Shown: in pieces, positions 8,552 through 16,847 of the stretch
How the letters are laid out: each line of letters begins with the position of its first letter
How positions within the stretch are numbered: position 1 is the stretch's first letter
Assembly: GCF_030544485.1 (NCBI RefSeq)
Contig: NZ_CP130610.1
Span: forward strand, 1,054,001-1,118,000
DNA: 64,000 nt
DNA from: Halomonas sp. HAL1
GTDB taxonomy: Bacteria; Pseudomonadota; Gammaproteobacteria; Pseudomonadales; Halomonadaceae
Reading direction: 5' to 3'
The notes under the pieces: generated by a model
Told to the model about the DNA's origin: nothing
Databases searched by the model: none
Seen by the model: the letters and a program-made list of their open reading frames with translations, nothing else
Made by a program: the position numbers and the translations under genes

Positions 8552-10512
8552 GTCGGCGTTTTACCTTGATCGTTGCCGGTGACCCTGCTCAGCGCACCGG
8601 TGGCTATATCTACGATGCGCGTATTGTCTCGGCCCTACGTGACCAGGGCTGGGAGATTGACGTCGTGGGCCTGGCAGGCGTGTTTCCCGATGCGGACGCC
8701 GAAGCGGCAGCGGCACTAGCTCAAGCGCTTGAGACACTTCCCGACCATGCGGCGGTGGTGATCGATGGCTTGGCCATGGGGGCGCTGCCTGACGTGGTTG
8801 CCCAGCATGCAACGCGGCTGGACATTACCGCGCTGCTGCACCATCCCTTAGGCGATGAACTGGGCCTTGATGAGGCTGATCAGCAGCGCTTTCATCGCAG
8901 CGAGTTAACCGCGCTGGCTTCTGTGGCGCGCACTATTGTCACCAGCCATTTTACCGCTCGGCGTTTGCCGGAACTGGCAGCGCACTACGCCATACCCATC
9001 AATGCAAGTGTCACCGTAGTGGAACCGGGCGTGGCCCAGGCACCGGTTAGCCCAGAAGCAGAAGCTGGTGAAACGCTGCGCCTGCTATGTGTGGCAACGC
9101 TAACGCCGCGCAAGGGGCAAGATGTTCTGGTTCAAGCGCTAGCGGGAGTGGCCGGTGATCAATGGCAGTGCGACTGCTATGGCGGCGCGCGAGACGCGGC
9201 GTTTACGCAACGCGTGCAACAGCTGATTGATCAGAACGGTTTACAAAGCAGTGTGCACCTCCACGGCGAGTGCGATAGCGAGACGTTGGAAGCGGCTTAC
9301 CAACACGCGCACGCATTAGTGCTGCCTTCCTGGTACGAGGGCTATGGCATGGTGGTCACCGAAGCCTTGGCCCATGGCCTGCCGGTGATTACCACCACCG
9401 GTGGCGCGCTACGCGACACCTTGCCAGAAGGTGCAGGTTTAAGCGTTGAACCGGGCAATGTTGCGGCGCTTCAAGACGCGTTGAGCCGATTTTGTAACGA
9501 TGCAAAACTGCGTCAGCAACTGCGTCATGGCGCTGCGCAGGCCCGTGGCCAGTTAAGCGATTGGCAGGCGGCGAGCGAGGCCTTCGCCGCGGCGTTAACA
9601 GCGCAAAACCATGCCGCCAATGATTCGCTAACCTTGCGCGCTGGGAGTCAGTTTGAATCCGATTGGCTAACGCTGCGCGAGGCCGCTGATTTCGCCTCAC
9701 GCAGCCAGCGCCTTGCTCAGTTCGCTTCAGAGTGGTTGGAGGCACGTAGCTCAACGCCGATGATCGCGGATCTTGGCTGTGGCCGGGGGAGCAATATGCG
9801 ATTTCTGGCCCCGCGTTTTAGCGCCCACCAGCGATGGGAGTTGATTGACCACGATGCCATTTTGTTAGCGCAGGCGCGCCAGCGTGCCGCCGGGTTAAGC
9901 GATAGCCAAGGGCAGCCTGTGGCCGTCGAAACGCACTGTGTATCGCTGGAGCCGCTTGACGATGTACCGCTGGGCGATGCGCACCTAGTCACGGCGTCGG
10001 CGCTGCTTGATCTGGTTTCTCAGCAATGGATCGAGGCATTAGTGGTGCGCTGTGACGAGCAGCAACAAGCGCTTCTAATCGCGCTGAGCGTGACCGGAGA
10101 GTGGCACTTTATCGATGCCCAGGGCGAGCCGTTGCTGGATGATGAAGACCACTGGCTGTTGGCTATGTTTATTGCCCACCAACAGCGCGATAAAGGCTTG
10201 GGCGATGCGCTGGGCGGTCAGGCTCAAGAGGTGTTAGTAGCTACCCTTGAGAAGGCCGATTATCGCATTGAGCAGGACGATACCCCATGGCAACTGACTG
10301 CTGGCAACCATGACCAGCAGCCGTTAATGATGGCGCTGTTGGAAGGTTGGGCTGAGGCCGCCACCGAACAAGCCCCTGACGCCGCGGCACGCATTGCCAG
10401 CTGGTTGGAGCAGCGCCAGCAGGCGGTGGCCAACGGCGAGCTGGGGATTTGGGTGGGGCACCGTGATCTCTTTGCCATCCCCCCGTTTGCCAAGCCTCAG
10501 GAAGAGGCCTAA
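8548..10512 (+). CDS. Fusion protein: GT4-type glycosyltransferase plus SAM-dependent methyltransferase
   Basis: A 654-aa two-domain protein. Residues 1-350 are a GT-B glycosyltransferase: LCVATLTPRKGQDVLVQAL starts the donor-binding half, and the GT4 signature E264-x7-E272 lies in SWYEGYGMVVTEA. Residues about 360-600 form a class I methyltransferase with motif I IADLGCGRGSN (406-416) and an acidic end of strand 2 (LIDHD). It starts inside the PTPS-like gene (4-base overlap), so the two are translationally coupled. There is no signal peptide; it should act in the cytosol. The context suggests it glycosylates and perhaps methylates a small product made by the flanking genes; acceptor and sugar are unknown. 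Confidence 0.85.
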   Translation: MSRRFTLIVAGDPAQRTGGYIYDARIVSALRDQGWEIDVVGLAGVFPDADAEAAAALAQALETLPDHAAVVIDGLAMGALPDVVAQHATRLDITALLHHPLGDELGLDEADQQRFHRSELTALASVARTIVTSHFTARRLPELAAHYAIPINASVTVVEPGVAQAPVSPEAEAGETLRLLCVATLTPRKGQDVLVQALAGVAGDQWQCDCYGGARDAAFTQRVQQLIDQNGLQSSVHLHGECDSETLEAAYQHAHALVLPSWYEGYGMVVTEALAHGLPVITTTGGALRDTLPEGAGLSVEPGNVAALQDALSRFCNDAKLRQQLRHGAAQARGQLSDWQAASEAFAAALTAQNHAANDSLTLRAGSQFESDWLTLREAADFASRSQRLAQFASEWLEARSSTPMIADLGCGRGSNMRFLAPRFSAHQRWELIDHDAILLAQARQRAAGLSDSQGQPVAVETHCVSLEPLDDVPLGDAHLVTASALLDLVSQQWIEALVVRCDEQQQALLIALSVTGEWHFIDAQGEPLLDDEDHWLLAMFIAHQQRDKGLGDALGGQAQEVLVATLEKADYRIEQDDTPWQLTAGNHDQQPLMMALLEGWAEAATEQAPDAAARIASWLEQRQQAVANGELGIWVGHRDLFAIPPFAKPQEEA

Positions 10513-10516
10513 GCCG

Positions 10517-12517
10517 ATGGGGTTTGCTCAGACGTTGTGCACCCGGCTAGGCGCGTACATTCGCCCATGCCTGCAAAGCCCATGGCTACGGCGGGTGGTG
10601 CTCAGTATTGCCTTGCTAGGGGCCGTGTTGTTGTGGGTCGACCCCCGGGCCATCGTGGCGGAAGTGCAGCGCTTCTCGGCTGGTTGGGTAGTGCTGGCGT
10701 TAGTCATCAGTACGCTGCAGATCATGCTCTGCGCTTGGCGTTGGCAGTTTACCGCTGGGTTGATTGATGTACCGCTGCGGTTTGCTTATGCCCTGCGAGA
10801 GTACTATTTGGCGCTGCTGGTTAATCAGCTGTTGCCCGGTGGAGTACTGGGCGACGCCGGGCGGGCACATCGTCATGCTGCTCAGGCGCAGTCACGCGGT
10901 CGCGCTTGGCGAGCGGTCATTATTGAGCGCGCCTCGGGCCAAGTGGCTGTGGTCGTGCTAACGCTCGCGGCATTGCTGCTATCACCGCTCTGGCATGCCG
11001 CGCTGGGAGTGTCAGTACTTACTACGGTGGGCTTAGGCGTCGTGGCTGCTCTCGCCGTGGTTATCGCCAGCGGCCTGCTGTTGCGCCAACATATAAGCCA
11101 TCGGTTGGCACGGCTGCCGCATTGGTGCCAAGCCCTGGCGCGCGACGTTAAACGTGGCTTATGGCGGCGTAATGTATGGCCTCAGCAACTATTCTCGTCG
11201 CTGGTCATTGTGCTGAGCTACGGCCTAGTGATGGTGTGTGCGGCGCGGGCAATTGGCGTTGAGCTAGCGGTATTGGAGGTGCTGGCACTGGCACCGGTGT
11301 TGCTGTTGGCGATGTTGGTGCCCTTTTCCGTGGCCGGATGGGGTTTACGGGAGGGCGCTGCGGCTGGTGTCTGGGCGCTGGTAGGACTGCCGCCCGCCCA
11401 AGGCGTGGCGGTGTCGTTGGCCTACGGTGTGCTGGTGCTGCTGGCGAGCCTACCAGGTATTTGGGTGGCGCTGAGCCGTCGCGAGAAAGCGCAGCCCTCA
11501 GGCGGTGGTATCCCGCAGATGCAGGTCGAACAGCGTGTCGTCGCCACAGCGGAAGGTGCGCGTGGGCGGGCGCAGCGCACTCTCAAGCGTCTGGATGGGC
11601 GTCATTTGAAGCCCTGGTCTGCCGGAGCCGATCAGCAGCGGGGCGACCAGCAGGTGCAGCCGGTCAACGGCGCCTGCTTCGATAAACTGAGATACCGTGA
11701 TACCGCCGCCTTCAATCAGCACACGGGGCAGGCCTTTATCGGCCAGCAGGGTGATGACATCAAGCGGATTGAACTGGCCATTGGCACCCAGTGGCAGCAC
11801 GCAACGTTGAACGTGGGCAGGCAGCGTCGTGTTCGCTACCCCAGGCCCCACAATCAGCAGTGTCGGCGCGGCACTGTTACACAGCAGCGCCAAGTCATTA
11901 GGGATACGGCCGCGTGGGTCCAGCACCACCCGCGTCGGGTTAGTACCGCTAACGTGTCGCACGGTCAGTTGAGGATTATCGGCGCTGGCGGTGCCGGCGC
12001 CCACGACCACCGCGTCGACCAGGGCGCGCAGGCGGTGCAGGTGAACCAAACTTTCATGGCCGTTGATGTAGTGGGAGTGGCCGCTTTCCGTCGCGATGCG
12101 ACCATCAAGGCTTTGGCCCAATTGAGCCACGACCCAGGCCAGGCGACTGGCCAGCGGGGTCAGGCAGTCGAGCAGCTCACGCGCCTCAACACTGACCGGC
12201 TGATCCGTTTGCCACTCGCCGCTTGGCGTCACGGTGATCGCCACCTCGCAAGGGCGCCGATGACGCAGAGCCGAGAGCCATTGCCAGGCATCGACCAGCG
12301 AAATAGTGCCGCTAGTATTCATAACACTGCTATTAACACCCGTATTGACATGGGAGTCGGGCATGACGCCTCCGCGCTAATAAATCCGCTTCATCATGCG
12401 GGCTCTACTTGGTCTAGGGCAAGTAGTTCAGAGCCAGTAGCCCGAGCAACTCGTTCAGCGCGAGCGCGTAATAACCCCCACGCCAGGAAGCCAGGAGGCC
12501 TACATGTACCAGATTGA
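10517..12517 (+). CDS. UPF0104/lysylphosphatidylglycerol synthase-type membrane protein, anomalous C-terminus
   Basis: The ATG at 10517 has AGGAAGAGG upstream and follows the previous stop by 4 bases. About 320 residues form the multi-helix integral membrane domain shared by MprF flippases and UPF0104 proteins, ending near SLPGIWVALSRREKAQPS (about 11460-11500). The frame then has no stop until 12517, and the last 340 or so codons are the exact antisense of the RibD-like reductase gene, giving a Gln/Arg/His-rich tail with no family likeness. Either the stop has been lost or a one-base indel near 11470 hides it (a TGA lies one frame away at 11472). The functional protein probably ends near 11500. 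It could flip or export the glycosylated product of the cluster. Confidence 0.65.
   Translation: MGFAQTLCTRLGAYIRPCLQSPWLRRVVLSIALLGAVLLWVDPRAIVAEVQRFSAGWVVLALVISTLQIMLCAWRWQFTAGLIDVPLRFAYALREYYLALLVNQLLPGGVLGDAGRAHRHAAQAQSRGRAWRAVIIERASGQVAVVVLTLAALLLSPLWHAALGVSVLTTVGLGVVAALAVVIASGLLLRQHISHRLARLPHWCQALARDVKRGLWRRNVWPQQLFSSLVIVLSYGLVMVCAARAIGVELAVLEVLALAPVLLLAMLVPFSVAGWGLREGAAAGVWALVGLPPAQGVAVSLAYGVLVLLASLPGIWVALSRREKAQPSGGGIPQMQVEQRVVATAEGARGRAQRTLKRLDGRHLKPWSAGADQQRGDQQVQPVNGACFDKLRYRDTAAFNQHTGQAFIGQQGDDIKRIELAIGTQWQHATLNVGRQRRVRYPRPHNQQCRRGTVTQQRQVIRDTAAWVQHHPRRVSTANVSHGQLRIIGAGGAGAHDHRVDQGAQAVQVNQTFMAVDVVGVAAFRRDATIKALAQLSHDPGQATGQRGQAVEQLTRLNTDRLIRLPLAAWRHGDRHLARAPMTQSREPLPGIDQRNSAASIHNTAINTRIDMGVGHDASALINPLHHAGSTWSRASSSEPVARATRSARARNNPHARKPGGLHVPD
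11498..12364 (-). CDS. RibD C-terminal-type reductase (dihydrofolate-reductase fold), no deaminase domain
   Basis: A 288-aa protein. Residues about 75-285 match the RibD reductase domain: AQLGQSLDGRIA (80-91), the NADPH-site region VVGAGTASADNPQLTVR (120-136) and VLIEGGG (215-221). In riboflavin synthesis this domain reduces the ribosylamino-pyrimidine to the ribitylamino form. The zinc deaminase domain of bifunctional RibD is absent; the first 75 residues resemble nothing I recognise. It is divergent from the GTP cyclohydrolase II-like gene, sharing a 139-bp promoter region (12365-12503). Its 3' end meets the membrane-protein gene convergently. It may reduce a pyrimidine or pterin that keeps its 2-amino group. 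Confidence 0.85.
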   Translation of the reverse strand: MPDSHVNTGVNSSVMNTSGTISLVDAWQWLSALRHRRPCEVAITVTPSGEWQTDQPVSVEARELLDCLTPLASRLAWVVAQLGQSLDGRIATESGHSHYINGHESLVHLHRLRALVDAVVVGAGTASADNPQLTVRHVSGTNPTRVVLDPRGRIPNDLALLCNSAAPTLLIVGPGVANTTLPAHVQRCVLPLGANGQFNPLDVITLLADKGLPRVLIEGGGITVSQFIEAGAVDRLHLLVAPLLIGSGRPGLQMTPIQTLESALRPPTRTFRCGDDTLFDLHLRDTTA

Positions 12518-13607
12518 ACGAGCTATTTTCGATATCCGTCGCGGATTGCCAGTAGTGGTAAATGCCGGTGAGCAGCGTTTGCTAGTGCAGGCACTGGAAG
12601 GCAGTGAATCAGTCGAAGCGCTTGCTCGGTTAGCAGGCGCGCGGCCTTCGCTGGTGCTTACCCGTCACCGCTTGGCAGCCATGGGCGTAACGTTAGCCGC
12701 TGAAGCAGCCAGTTTGCCGCTCGCGACCAGGATAAGCACCAATGAGCTGCATGGCTTAGCCACGGCGGAGGCGCTTTCGCAACCTGCGGGTGGGCTGCTA
12801 AGCGGCTTAAAGCCAGCGGGTTTAGCCGAACTAGGGGCCGTTACGTTGATGCGTCGCGCGCTGTTAATTCCAGCAGCGCTATGTGCTTTTGTCAGCAAAG
12901 AGGCCGCTGCGAATATCGAGCAGCAGCTAGCAGAAGGGCGGCTACTGGAAGTTACCGCTAAAGACGCTGAGCACTGCTTGGCCGGTGCGCCGGGCATGCT
13001 GAAGCGCGTTAGCGAAGCACATATTCCCTTGGAGGATGCCGCTGAAAGCCGCTTTGTGCTTTTCCGTGAGCCGGACGGCTTACGCGAGCATGTTGCCGTC
13101 GTTATTGGTAAGCCGGAGAGTTGGGAAGGTGCGGTGCCACTGCGCATGCACTCAGCGTGTTTAACCGGTGACCTGTTTGGCAGTTTGCGCTGTGACTGCG
13201 GCGAGCAATTACGCAATGCAGTCGCCGATATTCAGGCCATGGGCGGCGGTGTGCTGCTTTATTTGGCGCAAGAGGGGCGGGGCATCGGCTTAGCCAATAA
13301 ACTGCGCGCCTACACCTTGCAAGATGGTGGCCTGGATACGGTGGATGCCGACCAAGTGCTTGGTTTTGGGGACGATGAGCGCCAGTACGCCGTGGCGGTA
13401 GATATGCTCAACGCTCTTGATATTGAGCAAGTGCAGCTGCTGACCAACAATCCGCTGAAAATGGAAGCGCTGCGCCAGGGCGGTATCGAGGTCGTCTCGC
13501 GCCAGGCGCTGTACGGCAGCGTTACCGATCATAACCAGCGCTATCTAAACGCCAAGGCCACCCGCGGCGGGCATCTGTTAGAAGACGTACTAAGCGGGCA
13601 GCGTTAA
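12504..13607 (+). CDS. GTP cyclohydrolase II homologue with an extra N-terminal domain
   Basis: A 367-aa protein. Residues about 185-360 are the RibA domain: zinc ligands C219, C230 and C232 in the C-x10-C-x-C pattern, the QEGRGIGLANKLRAY segment with Y270 (equivalent to E. coli RibA Y105) and LLTNNPLKM. Retention of that Tyr argues for the normal formate-releasing reaction on GTP; a Streptomyces isozyme with Met there stops at the formamidopyrimidine. The first 185 residues occupy the place of the DHBP synthase domain in RibBA proteins but look degenerate (IRRGLPVVV near residue 11 is the main echo). Likely a pathway-specific second copy rather than housekeeping ribA. Confidence 0.85.
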   Translation: MYQIERAIFDIRRGLPVVVNAGEQRLLVQALEGSESVEALARLAGARPSLVLTRHRLAAMGVTLAAEAASLPLATRISTNELHGLATAEALSQPAGGLLSGLKPAGLAELGAVTLMRRALLIPAALCAFVSKEAAANIEQQLAEGRLLEVTAKDAEHCLAGAPGMLKRVSEAHIPLEDAAESRFVLFREPDGLREHVAVVIGKPESWEGAVPLRMHSACLTGDLFGSLRCDCGEQLRNAVADIQAMGGGVLLYLAQEGRGIGLANKLRAYTLQDGGLDTVDADQVLGFGDDERQYAVAVDMLNALDIEQVQLLTNNPLKMEALRQGGIEVVSRQALYGSVTDHNQRYLNAKATRGGHLLEDVLSGQR

Positions 13608-13645
13608 CCGCCGCAAACTCAAGCTGCTCCAATCGTGAAGTGGTT

Positions 13646-14419
13646 TTAGTTGGTTAGCGGCGGTAGGTGGGCAGTTTCTGTCACGACTGCCGCTAACTGG
13701 CGGGCATAATGCATTACCAGCCGCTCGCCTAATTCGGCGCTGGCGTGGCTGGCATCACCGGCCACACCATGGGAGCTTAAATCTTCCGCTAACCAGGCAA
13801 ACGCTGCTGCACCCTCTGCACTCACTAAGGCATTGCCAGCGGGCGCCGCAGGCGGTGTGGCTTGATAGTGATCTAGCTGGACAAGCATTGGTGCCAAATA
13901 GCGCATCATGGCAGTTTCGAGTAGCCCACCGTGTAACCCGTAACGCAGCTCATCAGCCTCAATGGCGCCTTCTAACGGTGGCAGCCGCGTGTAGGTGGCT
14001 TTTACCACGCGCATTCCATGCCGCCGCCGCAGGGTTAAGCCTGCTAAATCCATCACCGCTTTATTGCCACCGTGGCTATTAAGTAGTACCAGACGACGAA
14101 TGCCAGCGCGGGCCAGGCTGTCGCCATACGCTTCTAGCGTGGCGATCGCCAATGGCGCTGGTAGGCTCAGCGTGCCTGGGAAACTGGCGTGCTCATCGCT
14201 TGCGCCGACGGCAATGGCGGGTAGGCAGATCACATTAAGGTGCGGATCAAGCTCCTGCAGCATGGCGGCTTGCAGACCTTCGCCAATGGTCAGGTCTGTA
14301 GCTAGAGGAAGGTGGGTGCCGTGTTGTTCAATGGCGCCGAGTACCAGCACCGCTACCGGGTCGCGTTGGGCGAACTCGGCTAACTGCGGTGCGGTGAGCG
14401 TTTGCCAGTGGTGAATCAT
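13646..14419 (-). CDS. Creatininase-family amidohydrolase
   Basis: A 257-aa metal-dependent amidohydrolase of the creatininase/ArfB family. Metal-site motifs are E31-x-H33 in AIEQHGTHLPLATD with D42, NSHGGN at 114-119, and H163...E168 in LHGGLLETA. Characterised relatives open creatinine or deformylate a riboflavin/F420 precursor (archaeal ArfB); mycofactocin clusters also carry one. It converges on the GTP cyclohydrolase II-like gene but lies 21 bases after fkbM, so it is probably transcribed with opgG and fkbM. A deformylase or ring-opening role in the neighbouring pyrimidine/pterin pathway is plausible but unproven. Confidence 0.85.
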   Translation of the reverse strand: MIHHWQTLTAPQLAEFAQRDPVAVLVLGAIEQHGTHLPLATDLTIGEGLQAAMLQELDPHLNVICLPAIAVGASDEHASFPGTLSLPAPLAIATLEAYGDSLARAGIRRLVLLNSHGGNKAVMDLAGLTLRRRHGMRVVKATYTRLPPLEGAIEADELRYGLHGGLLETAMMRYLAPMLVQLDHYQATPPAAPAGNALVSAEGAAAFAWLAEDLSSHGVAGDASHASAELGERLVMHYARQLAAVVTETAHLPPLTN

Positions 14420-14440
14420 GAAATGAAAAGCCTTTAGGGT

Positions 14441-15280
14441 TTAAACATTGTTGTGGATATTGTTGTGAACATTGTTCTGAAGCAACTGATGATCCGAGCG
14501 GCAGGCGTAGAGATCGCCAGAGGCTAGCTCGTCAGCACCAGCGCTTAGCCATTCGGTCATCGCTTGCGGCGTTTGCCACTCGGCCCAAAGGAAATGGCGC
14601 TGCTCTCCAGCGACCACGTTATAGCGATACTCGCCAAGACGACTTAAATGGTTAACACAGTCGTGGTTGACCGCTAATGCACCAGCCACAAACTCCACCG
14701 AAAGCGCGGCCACCGGGCTGCTTAGTCCTGCCAGCACCTCTGCTTCAAAGCCCTCCACGTCAATTTTGATAAAGCTGGGCTCACCATACTCTTCAATTAA
14801 CGTATCCAGCGTGGTGACCGGTACCCGCAAGCGCTGTTCCCAGCGCACTTGGCTAAAGCCTGCATTGCGCTCGCCAATCTGTTCGCGCCATTCAGTGGCC
14901 AGGGTGGAAAGCGTCGGGTTGCCGGTGCTAATAGCGATGTCGGCAAAGCCCTCTGTTGGACCAGCCGCCATGGGGAGCAGCGTGATGCTTTTCGGCCTAA
15001 CCAATCGCTTAAACCACTTGGCGAGATCAGGCTGGGGCTCCAGGGCAATCACTTTTGCACCTAGCGCATGAAAAGCCGCGCTGCGGTCACCTAAGTGAGC
15101 GCCAATATCAAAGGCGATAGTGCCGGGCTGAATAAACGGCTGGTAGAGGCGCTGGAGCCCTCGCTGACGCCCCGGGCGCCAATAAATAAACAGCGAGCGA
15201 GCAAGCCCGCCCGCGCTCCGCAGCCGTTGCAGCGCCATGCGCCGCATTAGGCGGGTTTTCTGAATATCTTCATCCGGCAT
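14441..15280 (-). CDS. FkbM-family methyltransferase
   Basis: A class I SAM methyltransferase of about 279 aa. Motif I is FDIGAHLGDRSAAF, followed by strand-2 acid in VIALEPQP and the FkbM-typical FIKIDVEGFE. The family O-methylates sugars and polyketides. I place the start at the ATG at 15280, which overlaps the end of opgG by 11 bases; a GTG at 15310 would add ten residues. Neither has a clear ribosome site, so translational coupling to opgG is likely. Position between opgG and the creatininase suggests a sugar or glucan substrate, but this is inference. Confidence 0.8.
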   Translation of the reverse strand: MPDEDIQKTRLMRRMALQRLRSAGGLARSLFIYWRPGRQRGLQRLYQPFIQPGTIAFDIGAHLGDRSAAFHALGAKVIALEPQPDLAKWFKRLVRPKSITLLPMAAGPTEGFADIAISTGNPTLSTLATEWREQIGERNAGFSQVRWEQRLRVPVTTLDTLIEEYGEPSFIKIDVEGFEAEVLAGLSSPVAALSVEFVAGALAVNHDCVNHLSRLGEYRYNVVAGEQRHFLWAEWQTPQAMTEWLSAGADELASGDLYACRSDHQLLQNNVHNNIHNNV

Positions 15281-16847
15281 CGGGATACCAGACGTAATTC
15301 CATGTTTCACTAACGGGGTCGTCGTTCAGCATGAGTCGCAGGCGAACATCACTGGGTTGGTCGCTTGCGGGCAGCCGAAAGCTCGCTCGCCAGCCGCCAT
15401 TGGGGAGTGCGGTTACCTGGGGCAGTTGTACCTCGCCCTGGTGGGTGCTGATATCCAGCTCGACAGGTTGGTCGGCGGTGATATCCTCAAGCGCTCCGCC
15501 CTGGAAGTCGACAATGAACTGACGCTCCTCTGGCGTCGCCGAGTCCGCTTGCCCCGGCACGCCGGCACTGCCATGGCGGGTGCGGATCACACGGCCAAGG
15601 TGGTGCTCTTCCGGCTGCGTGTTGAGCGTGTGCGTCAGGTAGTGGAGGCGACGGGATTCGCCAGCATTTAACGCATCATCCGCGACCCAGTAAGCAACGA
15701 TATTGTCGTGAGTTTCATCGGGTGTCGGAATTTCGACCAGTTCCACGTGGCCCGGCCCCCACGCATCTAACGGTACCACCCACTGACTGGGGCGGCGGTG
15801 GTATTGTGCTTCGATATCAAGGTAGCGGTTAAAGTCACGCTCCCGCTGCATCAAGCCAAATCCTTGGGGAGAGCTATCAGCAAACGTCGAAGTGCGTAGC
15901 TGTGTTGGGTTGGTGAGCGGGCGCCAGATCCACTCGTCGCTACCGGTATGCATCAGCAGGCCGTCGGAGTCATGTACCTGGGGGCGGAAATCATCGGGAC
16001 GCTCACGGCTTGCCTCGCCGTAAGTGAACATACTGGTGAGCGGCGCAACCCCCAGCTTGGCAATGTCTTCGCGGGCAAACAGTTCCGCTTCCACCTCTAC
16101 CTGCGTTTTTTCACCGGGTTCAATAATAAATCGATAGGCACCGCTGACAGAGGGGCTGTCCATTAACGCTAATAGCTCAATCTGTTTGGCGTCTGCGCTG
16201 GGTTTATAAAGCCAAAATTTGCGAAACGCCGGAAACTCTTCACCCTCAGGCGAGGCGGTGTCGATCGCTAGCCCGCGGGTGGATAGTCCGTATGCTTGGT
16301 CGCGCCCCACTATGCGGAAGTAGCTAGCACCGAGAAAAACGGCAAACTCGTCGGCGTACTCTTCATTATTTAGGGGGTAATGCAGACGAAACCCGGCGTG
16401 GTCACTGCCAGATAAATCGTGCTCTTTCAGCTTTTCGGCATTGCCATCATAGGAGTAGTCTTCCGCCGAAAAGAGAAGCGGGGAGGCTGTGTCGTTTTCG
16501 ATCACATTGAGTGCAACCGGGGTTTGAAAGAGAAAGCCGCTGTGAAATAGCTGCAGGCTAAAGGGACTCTCATTGCGCCAATAGGCGTGATCAGGATCAA
16601 AGCGAATTTGCCGGTAGGTATCGTAATTGAGTTCACGTAATACCTCAGGCAGCGTCTCTTCAGGGGTTTGATAAGGCGCTTCAGCAAGCTGTTGGGCGCG
16701 CTCAATGACGGCGCTGAAATGTTTGTCGTCGTCGGCATAGGCGGTTGAAGCCACCGCACAGCCGAGTACAACTATCCATTTACTCGCTATCCACTTACCA
16801 GCTTGCCAATTACCAACCTGCCACCTGCAAACACGGCTAAAACGCAT
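15270..16847 (-). CDS. opgG: Periplasmic glucan biosynthesis protein OpgG/MdoG
   Basis: A 525-aa periplasmic protein of the OpgG/OpgD family needed for osmoregulated periplasmic glucan backbone maturation. The ATG at 16847 has AAGGAT eight bases upstream, better than the open-frame start at 16940. It yields a Sec signal peptide ending at STAYA/DD. The mature part begins with FSAVIERAQQLAEAPY and contains FDPDHAYW, both OpgG-like; the plain Sec signal favours OpgG over Tat-exported OpgD. The membrane glucosyltransferase opgH is not in the window. A divergent membrane sulfatase-like gene, possibly OpgB-like, starts 226 bases away. Confidence 0.88.
   Translation of the reverse strand: MRFSRVCRWQVGNWQAGKWIASKWIVVLGCAVASTAYADDDKHFSAVIERAQQLAEAPYQTPEETLPEVLRELNYDTYRQIRFDPDHAYWRNESPFSLQLFHSGFLFQTPVALNVIENDTASPLLFSAEDYSYDGNAEKLKEHDLSGSDHAGFRLHYPLNNEEYADEFAVFLGASYFRIVGRDQAYGLSTRGLAIDTASPEGEEFPAFRKFWLYKPSADAKQIELLALMDSPSVSGAYRFIIEPGEKTQVEVEAELFAREDIAKLGVAPLTSMFTYGEASRERPDDFRPQVHDSDGLLMHTGSDEWIWRPLTNPTQLRTSTFADSSPQGFGLMQRERDFNRYLDIEAQYHRRPSQWVVPLDAWGPGHVELVEIPTPDETHDNIVAYWVADDALNAGESRRLHYLTHTLNTQPEEHHLGRVIRTRHGSAGVPGQADSATPEERQFIVDFQGGALEDITADQPVELDISTHQGEVQLPQVTALPNGGWRASFRLPASDQPSDVRLRLMLNDDPVSETWNYVWYPDAG

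Noticed and set aside
12365..12517. Far end of the UPF0104 reading frame as a genuine protein domain
   Set aside because: Past 11498 the sequence is the complement of the RibD-like gene and then its promoter region; the translation has no domain character.
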